Shown piece after piece: positions 1 through 5,178 of a stretch of 10,904 nucleotides of DNA; position 1 is the first letter of the stretch; every line of letters begins with the position of its first letter. The notes under the pieces are model-generated. The model saw only the letters and a program-made list of their open reading frames with translations, was not told where the DNA came from and did no database searches. A program made the translations under genes and the position numbers. Source of the stretch: Rhodobacter sp. (GTDB lineage: Bacteria; Pseudomonadota; Alphaproteobacteria; Rhodobacterales; Rhodobacteraceae); NCBI GenBank assembly GCA_027482795.1, contig JAIXVS010000210.1, positions 1 to 10,904 on the forward strand, read 5' to 3'.

Positions 1-719
1 ATCGCCTGGCACATGCCGACAAAGGCAGCCGAGGTCGACGACAGCACGAACAGGATCATCGTCAGCCGATCCGTTGGGATGCCTGCGTTTCGGGCGGAAA
101 CCTTGTCGCCGCCCATGGCGAAGATCCAGTTTCCGAACGGGCTGAAGTGGACAAAGAAGATATAAAGCGCGGTCAGTCCTAGCCACCACAAGACCATCAC
201 CTGAAGCTGCCCGCCCAGCACGAAATCACCGAAGATCGCTTTCGCCGGGCCTTCGGTAACCAGCGCGACCGAGGTAGACTTGGTGATCAGCACGGTCAGA
301 CCCAGCACGATGCCTTGCACAGCAAACAGGCTGCCCAGGGTGACGATCAGCGATGGTACAGCAGTCTTGATCACCAGAAAGCCATTGACCAGCCCGACGA
401 CCATTCCGAAGGACAGCGCGACGGCGATGCCGAGCCAGATCGGCAGGCCATAGTGCCCGGAGATGACGGCGACGGTCATCGCGCCAAAAGGCACCATCGC
501 GCCTACCGAAATATCCAGCTCACCGGCGATCATCAGCAGCCCAAGTGGGATGGCGATCACGCCAAGGTTGGCGGCGACGTTCAGCCAACTGGCCATGCCG
601 CCCGGCTTCAGAAAGGTTATGCCCCCGAAAATGGCAAAGAAGATAAGGACGGCGACAAGGCCAAGGGCTGCCCCGGCTTCGGGACGGCGCAACAGGCCGC
701 CAAGGGAAATGCTGGACAT
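1..719 (-). CDS. Sugar-type ABC transporter permease (RbsC-like), C-terminus outside window
   Basis: This is the inner-membrane permease of a ribose/xylose-type ABC importer (BPD_transp_2 family). The minus strand reads open from an ATG at 719 to base 1, giving 239 codons, so the last part (usually about 80-100 residues) lies beyond the window. Hydrophobic helices alternate with short loops. Family motifs are visible: AGELDISVGAM (residues 65-75, the usual GxIDLSVG signature), VNGFLVIKTAVPSLIVTLGS (111-130) and GNWIFAMGGDKVSARNAGIP (196-215, the AxGxNxxAAxxxGI signature). It lies 70 bp downstream of the binding-protein gene in the same direction, separated by a strong hairpin. No ATPase gene is visible; one would be expected further left or elsewhere. 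The transported substrate cannot be read from the sequence. Confidence 0.93.
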   Translation of the reverse strand, partial: MSSISLGGLLRRPEAGAALGLVAVLIFFAIFGGITFLKPGGMASWLNVAANLGVIAIPLGLLMIAGELDISVGAMVPFGAMTVAVISGHYGLPIWLGIAVALSFGMVVGLVNGFLVIKTAVPSLIVTLGSLFAVQGIVLGLTVLITKSTSVALVTEGPAKAIFGDFVLGGQLQVMVLWWLGLTALYIFFVHFSPFGNWIFAMGGDKVSARNAGIPTDRLTMILFVLSSTSAAFVGMCQA

Positions 720-755
720 GGTCTGCCCCCGCGAAAGGAATGAAGGTGGGTGGGT

Positions 756-780
756 CCGGCCCGCAATTGCTGCGGGCCGG
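756..780 (-). terminator. Intercistronic hairpin between binding-protein and permease genes
   Basis: A perfect 10-bp GC-rich inverted repeat (CCGGCCCGCA / TGCGGGCCGG) with a 5-nt loop lies 10 bp after the binding-protein stop codon. No T-run follows in the minus-strand direction, so it is more likely an mRNA-stabilising or partial-attenuation hairpin than a full terminator. Such hairpins commonly allow binding protein to exceed permease in ABC operons; that role is inferred here. Confidence 0.6.
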
Positions 781-789
781 GAGGGCGAC

Positions 790-1761
790 TTAACGCGCGC
801 CCAGTTTGACGCCCGCCAGCGTGGCGTCGATGTTCGAGGCATCGACAATGCCCGGGCCAGTCAGCACAGGGAACACCGGCAGATCGGTACCAAAATCAAT
901 GGCCGATGCAAGTAGGCTGACTGCAAGGAACGACTGCAGATAGGGTTGCTGGTCGATGGCAAACCCCTGAGTTCCCGCCTTGATCCGGTCCAGCCCGGCC
1001 TGATTCATGTCGAACGAACCCAACATTGCAGGGGTTGCCTGACCCGCTTGTGCCACGGCAATCGCGGCGCTGTCGGCGTCGCCTGCGCTGATAGTGATGA
1101 CACCGTCGATGGTGGCATCTTTCAGCAGTTCTGCCTTGATCGCCTCGGCCACAGCCGTTGCATCGCCAAAGCTGGTGGTTGGCAGCGGCAGTTGCACGCC
1201 GGTTCCGCCTGCGGCCGTGACGCCCTCGATCACACCCTTGCAACGCGCTTCGGTGTTGGCCGCACCCGGCAATGTGTTGACGCAGAGCACGTTCTTTTTG
1301 CCAGCGGTGCCGAAATATTCGCCGCCCGCAACGCCGGCCACATATTCATCCGAGCCGACATAGTTGATCGCACCCAGTTCGGTGGCCTTGTCAGCCCCGC
1401 CGGCGTTCATCAGGATCACGGTGATGCCAGCGGCAATCGCGTCCTTGATGGCCGGGTCTTGTGCTTCAGGCACCCAGTTCGGGATCACCAGCCCATCAAC
1501 TTCCATCGAAATCGCGGTACGGATCAGCTGAACCACATCGGGGGCAAAGTTGTCATAGTTGACCAGACGCAGATAGTTCACGCTGCCGCCATTTGCCTCA
1601 ACAGCCGGCGTGGCATCGTCGATGCCCTTTTTGATGATATTCCAGAACGCATCATCATTCGAGCCGCCGATCACCGCAATATCGGCCGCCATAGCAACGG
1701 AGCCCGCTGCCACAAGTGCAGTCGTCGCCATCACCTTGGTGAGTGTTTTCATGAAGTTCAT
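790..1761 (-). CDS. Periplasmic sugar-type substrate-binding protein of an ABC importer
   Basis: This is a secreted solute-binding protein of the Peripla_BP_4 (ribose/galactose-type) class that delivers ligand to the downstream permease. The 323-residue product starts with a signal peptide (K5/K9, hydrophobic core 11-22, AMA|AD cleavage after about residue 25). The mature part begins with IAVIGGSNDDAFWNIIKKGI, the usual first beta strand and helix with the F-W-x-x-I/K-G pattern. Further two-lobe landmarks are DGLVIPNW, GITVILMNAGG, INYVGSDEYVAGVAGGEYF (the Y-V-G-x-D/N element) and DGVITISAGDADSAAIAVAQAG. The start is fixed by GGGAGGAG seven bases before ATG 1761. It is the second gene of the minus-strand operon, 103 bp after the hydroxylase-family gene. 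The ligand is probably a sugar or polyol, but I cannot name it. Confidence 0.93.
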   Translation of the reverse strand: MNFMKTLTKVMATTALVAAGSVAMAADIAVIGGSNDDAFWNIIKKGIDDATPAVEANGGSVNYLRLVNYDNFAPDVVQLIRTAISMEVDGLVIPNWVPEAQDPAIKDAIAAGITVILMNAGGADKATELGAINYVGSDEYVAGVAGGEYFGTAGKKNVLCVNTLPGAANTEARCKGVIEGVTAAGGTGVQLPLPTTSFGDATAVAEAIKAELLKDATIDGVITISAGDADSAAIAVAQAGQATPAMLGSFDMNQAGLDRIKAGTQGFAIDQQPYLQSFLAVSLLASAIDFGTDLPVFPVLTGPGIVDASNIDATLAGVKLGAR

Positions 1762-1864
1762 TGTCTGTCTCCTCCCTTGATCCGTCTTCCTGACGGGTTT
1801 CGTTTGTCGTGACTTGCAGACCTGACCCCGCCTCCTCGTGGGATCACATCCGGTTTGCGTCAGT

Positions 1865-2884
1865 TCAGCCGCGTGCCGCCTTGGCGTTCATCCGCGCTTT
1901 CTTGGCTTCGAAACGAGCCTGCATTTTCGCCTCAGCCTCTTTTGACCCGTCGTGGAAATAACCAAACCAATTATCCAACGGGATCAGCCCATCGCCGCCA
2001 TAATTCACCTCAAAGTACTTGTGGTGCAGATAATGGGCGTAGGCGTGGCTGTTCAGCGGAGTGTTTTCGGTCAGTTCCAGCTTGTCGAACCCGATGTGCC
2101 CGTTCACGGCCCCAAAGCCCGCCAAATGCAGCTGATACATCGCCAGCAACGGGTTTGAGGGGATTACCAGGTGCCAGAAGGCCACCGCGTGGTAGAGAAA
2201 TCCCTCTACCGGGTGCATCGAAAGCGATGACCAAGGGCTGGGGTTAATCGAGTTGTGGTGCACCGAGTGGATCCATTTGTAGAGGATCGGCACATGGATC
2301 AGCCGGTGGATGCAGAAGAAATGCAGCTCATGGATAGCGGGACTTATCAGCGCCAGCACGACCAACCACGGCCAGTGGGTCTCCCATGGCAACCACACCG
2401 CCCAGCTGTTTGCGAAGGCCCACAAGAATAGAACTTCGACCAGCGTCCAGAGTGGGATGGAAATAAAAAATGACCGCAGGAAATTGTCGATGTTCTGCGA
2501 CTTGAACCAGAATACGTCCGAAGGCTGATCGGCGGGAAACTTGCCGTTGTATTTGAAGCGCGTGCCCTGCTTGCGACGGACGTACCAGAACAGCTCAACC
2601 GAGCCATAGAACACGAAAATGGCGGCGGCATTCACCGCATAAAGCCAGAGCGCCCAACCCCAGGACAGAGTTTGCATCGTGGATACATCAGGCACCACGA
2701 AGAACCACCACAGCAGCGCCGTCGCCATGTGGAAGGCGTTCCAAGGGAACAGATATTCAGGAATCCACGCAATCGACTTGGGCAGACTGAAGGGTCGGCG
2801 CCAGAACGGCGGAAGTTCAAGATGCGCATTTGGCGCCCAGTCACCACGCTTGTTGCGAGTGCCAAATTGCAGGTCGTCCATCAT
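1865..2884 (-). CDS. Sterol desaturase / fatty acid hydroxylase family membrane protein
   Basis: This is an integral-membrane di-iron oxygenase of the FA_hydroxylase (sterol desaturase/carotene hydroxylase) superfamily, which inserts oxygen into or desaturates lipid-like substrates. The histidine clusters that bind the two irons are present: HELHFFCIHRLIH (185-197), HSVHH (206-210), and HAYAHYLHH (280-288). Hydrophobic segments lie at about 52-66, 76-94, 135-158, 170-184 and 228-245. The tail (315-339) is Lys/Ala/Glu-rich and helical. I chose ATG 2884 (339 aa) because GGAGGG precedes it closely; ATG 2881 is equally possible, whereas an upstream ATG at 2962 lacks a good ribosome site and adds an unconserved-looking leader. 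It is the promoter-proximal gene of the operon with the sugar-type importer, an odd pairing. Substrate unknown. Confidence 0.9.
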   Translation of the reverse strand: MMDDLQFGTRNKRGDWAPNAHLELPPFWRRPFSLPKSIAWIPEYLFPWNAFHMATALLWWFFVVPDVSTMQTLSWGWALWLYAVNAAAIFVFYGSVELFWYVRRKQGTRFKYNGKFPADQPSDVFWFKSQNIDNFLRSFFISIPLWTLVEVLFLWAFANSWAVWLPWETHWPWLVVLALISPAIHELHFFCIHRLIHVPILYKWIHSVHHNSINPSPWSSLSMHPVEGFLYHAVAFWHLVIPSNPLLAMYQLHLAGFGAVNGHIGFDKLELTENTPLNSHAYAHYLHHKYFEVNYGGDGLIPLDNWFGYFHDGSKEAEAKMQARFEAKKARMNAKAARG

Positions 2885-3012
2885 TGTCCCTCCACTTGTC
2901 GTCGCGTCGTCTCTTGCAAAACTGCCCGTCGGGACCAGTACCCTTAGGTCCATTCCAGCCAAATCAACTTTCCCACCGGATCTGAGCTTCTGCCTCCGTC
3001 AGGATGGCTGCA

Positions 3013-3041
3013 GATAAACACCTTGACGCATATCAAATCAA
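3013..3041 (-). promoter_or_regulatory. Candidate promoter for the hydroxylase/importer operon
   Basis: On the minus strand TTGATT (3041-3036) is followed after 17 bp by TTTATC (3018-3013). The -10 match is weak, as expected if an activator or relief from repression is needed. It overlaps the divergent regulator promoter, so one bound protein could affect both directions. Prediction only. Confidence 0.25.
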
Positions 3042-3052
3042 GCAGCCATAAT
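3023..3052 (+). promoter_or_regulatory. Candidate sigma-70 promoter of the LacI-family gene
   Basis: TTGACG (3023-3028) and CATAAT (3047-3052), separated by 18 bp, each match the consensus at five of six positions. Transcription would start near 3059, leaving a leader of about 58 nt that contains the TATCATT repeats before the start codon at 3117. Confidence 0.45.
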
Positions 3053-3070
3053 ATGCTAAACATGTAATCG

Positions 3071-3116
3071 TATCATTCAGCTCAATGCGGCATGTAAATG
3101 ATATAAAAAGGATCAT
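3071..3116 (+). promoter_or_regulatory. Possible operator: repeated TATCATT/AATGATA half sites
   Basis: TATCATT (3071-3077) and AATGATA (3097-3103) form a perfect 7-bp inverted repeat with a 19-bp spacer. A third related half site, ATCAT (3112-3116), abuts the start codon and pairs with ATGAT (3098-3102). The position just downstream of the predicted promoter fits autoregulation by the LacI-family protein. LacI-type operators usually have a compact CG-centred palindrome, which I do not see, so this is tentative. Confidence 0.25.
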
Positions 3117-4145
3117 ATGGATATGCGGCGCCCCAAGATTCCTGACCTTGCCGAGGCTGCCGGTGTGTCCGTTGCCACAGTTAACCGCGTGCTGTCAGGG
3201 GCATCGAATGTCCGCCTTGCCACGCGTGAAAAGGTGCAGCAAGCCGCCGAGCGGATCGGCTTCTACGGCCTTGGTAGCATACAGGCGCGAGTTGCAGCGG
3301 CACGCCCGCATTTGCGTCTCGGGGTGATGCTCTTGCAACGCCATCGGCCATTCTATCAGAATGTGGCAAATGCGCTGCAAAGTGCTGCCGCCGAAGCTTC
3401 GGGCGCAGAAGTCGAGCTTCAGATTGAATTTCTAGAGGATCTTTCGCCGCAGAACACTGCGACACGCGCGCTTGCGCTGGCCGAGGCCTGCGATGCTATC
3501 TGTCTGACCTCAGCCGTTCACCCTGTCGTCACCGCGGCGATCGAACATATCCAGTCTGATGGTTTGCCAGTCTTTGCGCTGATCTCGCAACTCTCGGCAA
3601 CGGGACAGATGCACTATGTCGGGCTCGACAACTGGAAGGTAGGCCGCACATCGGCGTGGGCCTTTGCCAATATTTGCAAGGTTCCCGGCAAGATTGGAAT
3701 CCTGATGGGCAACCCGCGCTATCGAAATCAAGAAATGAATGAGACCGGTTTTCGGTCCTATTTCCGCGAGCTGGCCCCTGAGTTCACCCTGCTTGAACCG
3801 ATTTCGACGCACGAAGCAGCGGCCGTTGCCGAAGAAGTGACCGAGCGTCTCCTGGCACAGTACCCCGAACTTGTCGGGCTTTATGTTTCTGGAGGCGGGA
3901 TCAGCGGTGCATTAGCCGCGCTTAAGTCGAGTGGGCGCGCCGGGCAAATTGTCGTTGTCGGCTATGACTTGACGGAGGTCACTCGTTCGGCGCTTCTTGA
4001 TGGCTCTTTAACGGTAGTCATTTCCCACCCCCTTGCGCGTCTTGCAAAAGAAGTGATTGACGGAGTGGTGCGTGCCTCCGCTAACCATGGCGCGAACCAA
4101 ACCTGCATCGTCCCGTTCGAAATATATACGCGAGAAAACATCTGA
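3117..4145 (+). CDS. LacI-family transcriptional regulator
   Basis: This is a DNA-binding regulator, probably controlling the divergent importer/hydroxylase operon in response to its ligand. The 342-residue protein has an N-terminal LacI HTH: IPDLAEAAGVSVATVNRVLSG (residues 8-28), with the recognition helix VATVNRVL in place of the usual VATVSRVL, then VRLATREKVQQAAERIGF (32-49). From about residue 66 (LRLGVMLL) a periplasmic-binding-protein-like ligand domain follows, with the MHYVGLDNWKVGRTSAWAF segment typical of the ribose-type branch. Length is normal for LacI regulators. AAGGA precedes ATG 3117 by 4 bp and an in-frame ATG at 3123 by 10 bp; either could be used. Divergent layout and shared promoter region support local control; the inducer is unknown. 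Confidence 0.93.
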   Translation: MDMRRPKIPDLAEAAGVSVATVNRVLSGASNVRLATREKVQQAAERIGFYGLGSIQARVAAARPHLRLGVMLLQRHRPFYQNVANALQSAAAEASGAEVELQIEFLEDLSPQNTATRALALAEACDAICLTSAVHPVVTAAIEHIQSDGLPVFALISQLSATGQMHYVGLDNWKVGRTSAWAFANICKVPGKIGILMGNPRYRNQEMNETGFRSYFRELAPEFTLLEPISTHEAAAVAEEVTERLLAQYPELVGLYVSGGGISGALAALKSSGRAGQIVVVGYDLTEVTRSALLDGSLTVVISHPLARLAKEVIDGVVRASANHGANQTCIVPFEIYTRENI

Positions 4146-4209
4146 GTGTTGACCATCTGCTGTGTTTGTGGCGACCGTCAGCTAAGGGCCGATCACGTCG
4201 ATTTGCCGT
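4146..4209. other. Short intergenic junction between transport locus and mobile element
   Basis: No gene seen. A 7-bp inverted repeat (TGCCGTT 4204-4210 / AACGGCA 4219-4225, 8-nt loop) lies at the end of the converging HTH fragment and has no T-run on either side, so a terminator role is doubtful. No tRNA sequence or copy of the right-hand att site is found here. Confidence 0.4.
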
Positions 4210-4533
4210 TCAAGTGCCAACGGCACGGACCACCTGCTCCCCCCACGGCTCCCCCGCCAGAAAACACAGATCGTATAGGCTGACCGACGAGGCCTCGCGC
4301 CCGCAGGTCAACCGCTTCAACACCTCTGGACCAAGGTAGGCCAGCCGCAGCTGGCGACTTCCATGCCGTTCCGCAAGTCCAACGGCCTCGGCCAGTTCCT
4401 GGATCGTGGCGAACTCACCGGCATCCATGCGCCGCCTCCAGCTCCACGCGCGCCCGATAGTGCCAGAACTGAATTTCCCGGTGTTCGACTTAACTCGATG
4501 ACCTAAGTTCCAAGGCCCGCGATCCTCGCACAT
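4210..4533 (-). pseudogene. Remnant of a recombinase-associated ParB/KorB-like HTH protein
   Basis: The minus strand encodes a stretch that looks like real protein: IGRAWSWRRRMDAGEF, then TIQELAEAVGLAERHGSRQL, RLAYLGPEVLKRL and SLYDLCFLAGEPW. I recognise this as the HTH segment often found in or just downstream of alphaproteobacterial phage-type serine recombinase genes (ARAWxWxxxLexGexxsxxelAexxgxxxxyVsrxLrLxxLAPxivexI). A glycine (AERHGSRQ) stands where valine is normally found in the recognition helix. The convincing homology begins only near 4455. Upstream the frame stays open (ATG 4428 or 4533) but no longer resembles the family, and no ribosome site is visible, so the 5' part is probably missing. 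I infer a decayed leftover of an older recombinase module marking this stretch as mobile-element territory. Confidence 0.5.
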
Positions 4534-4552
4534 CGAACCAAGAACCACGGCC

Positions 4553-4587
4553 CTGGCATCTTGGCCTAATGATGTTATAGTATAACA
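4553..4587 (+). promoter_or_regulatory. Promoter with 15-bp palindromic operator upstream of the HGGxSTG-type gene
   Basis: TGTTATAGTATAACA (4573-4587) is a perfect palindrome around a central G. It contains a good -10 hexamer, TATAGT (4577-4582), with CTGGCA (4553-4558) 18 bp upstream as a -35. A dimeric repressor bound to the palindrome would cover the -10. Predicted transcription start is near 4589, which favours ATG 4607 over TTG 4592 as the start of the gene. Confidence 0.5.
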
Positions 4588-4606
4588 CTCATTGCTTGGG
4601 GGCCAA

Positions 4607-4963
4607 ATGCAGTTCACAAAAAACAACACCATCGGCAGCGCCACGCGCTTCGGGCCTGACTGGCAGGGCAAGCGCTGTGGAGCGAGGACCAAGGGCGGAG
4701 ACCCATGCCAGCGCCCCGCAGTGGCCCGGACTGGGCGCTGCCCTAACCATGGGGGCAAGAGCGCTGGACCACGGACCGCGGAGGGAATTGCCCGCATTGT
4801 CGCGGCAAAGACCACGCACGGGCGGCTCACCAAAGAAAAGCGCCTGGAGGCCAAGGCGCGGGCCAATGTGGGGCGGCAGGTCAAGGCGGAGCTCAAGGAG
4901 ATTGAGCGTTGGGCCTTGGACCAGGGGCTGCTTGAACGGGACTGGCGGGACAAATTCGCCTAG
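4607..4963 (+). CDS. Small HGGxSTG-type putative zinc-binding protein
   Basis: A 118-residue basic protein of the HGGxSTG class, a small family of unknown function found mainly in phage and integrated-element regions. The signature is HGGKSAGPRTAEG (48-60; Ala replaces the usual Thr). Before it C24, C34, C45 and H48 are spaced C-x9-C-x10-C-x2-H, suggesting one structural zinc site. The C-terminal half (about 70-118) is a charged helix rich in Lys, Arg and Glu. ATG 4607 was chosen because the predicted transcript starts near 4589; GGGGG lies 5 bp upstream. It is the only plus-strand gene of the element, has its own palindromic promoter, and faces the iteron-like region. Role unknown; nucleic-acid binding is an inference from charge and cysteines. 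Confidence 0.75.
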   Translation: MQFTKNNTIGSATRFGPDWQGKRCGARTKGGDPCQRPAVARTGRCPNHGGKSAGPRTAEGIARIVAAKTTHGRLTKEKRLEAKARANVGRQVKAELKEIERWALDQGLLERDWRDKFA

Positions 4964-4969
4964 GTCGAT

Positions 4970-4985
4970 TGCCACGGTGCCACGG
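4970..4985 (+). repeat. Iteron-like tandem pair, cluster 1
   Basis: Two head-to-tail copies of TGCCACGG (4970-4977 and 4978-4985), exact, starting 7 bp after the HGGxSTG-type stop codon. The following TTTGCGCGG is a possible decayed third unit. Confidence 0.75.
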
Positions 4986-5043
4986 TTTGCGCGGCCCGAG
5001 AGGGCGAAGGATTATATTGGTAATACAGTGACTTAATCCAACA

Positions 5044-5059
5044 TGCCACGGTGCCACGC
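5044..5059 (+). repeat. Iteron-like tandem pair, cluster 2
   Basis: TGCCACGG (5044-5051) followed directly by TGCCACGC (5052-5059). The first 15 bases are identical to cluster 1, 74 bp away and in the same orientation. A short ATG...CAT dyad flanks the pair. Confidence 0.75.
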
Positions 5060-5153
5060 ATGATGAAAATCACCCAATAAAAAAAATAAGCTGGACGGGT
5101 AGAGGTGGAAAAGAAGAAGGACTGAATTTTTTCCTACTCCTCTTCCTCTGCAG

Positions 5154-5177
5154 CGTGGCAACCGTGGCATCGTGGCG
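5154..5177 (-). repeat. Iteron-like triplet in inverted orientation, cluster 3
   Basis: Read on the minus strand the units are CGCCACGA, TGCCACGG and, after one extra T, TGCCACGC, all sharing the core GCCACG. The array ends one base after the ATPase stop codon (5181-5179). Its inverse orientation relative to clusters 1 and 2 gives the whole region dyad symmetry around the A-rich tract. Confidence 0.7.
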
Positions 5178-5178
5178 C

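Larger units (their letters stand above)
4964..5178. other. Candidate replication origin: iteron-like repeats around an A-rich tract
   Basis: This 215-bp gene-free stretch lies between the convergent ends of the HGGxSTG-type gene and the DUF927 ATPase gene. It holds seven copies of a TGCCACGG-type 8-mer in three clusters: a direct pair at each of 4970 and 5044 and an inverted triplet ending at 5177. Between them are an A8 run (5079-5086) in AT-rich sequence, and a purine tract followed by a pyrimidine tract (about 5101-5150) that can form an imperfect hairpin (GGAAAA 5107-5112 with TTTTCC 5129-5134). Iterons plus an AT-rich patch beside a primase/helicase operon is the usual layout of plasmid and satellite-phage origins. 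No functional proof is possible from sequence alone. Confidence 0.5.

Noticed and set aside
946..1812. Plus-strand open frame of 288 codons
   Set aside because: Antisense to the binding-protein gene, rich in His, Arg and Cys with no recognisable domain, as expected of a high-GC shadow.
2885..2962. N-terminal extension of the hydroxylase-family protein to ATG 2962
   Set aside because: ATG 2884/2881 has a strong GGAGGG site, and the extra 26 residues do not look like part of the family.
4204..4225. Terminator for the LacI-family gene
   Set aside because: The 7-bp dyad is not followed by T residues on either strand.
4534..4953. Long minus-strand frame extending the HTH fragment upstream to 4953
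   Set aside because: Upstream of about 4455 the translation loses family resemblance, and from 4607 it is antisense to the HGGxSTG-type gene, which has a clear motif and promoter.
4964..5178. CRISPR array
   Set aside because: Units are 8 bp, in both orientations, with irregular spacing and no cas genes nearby.
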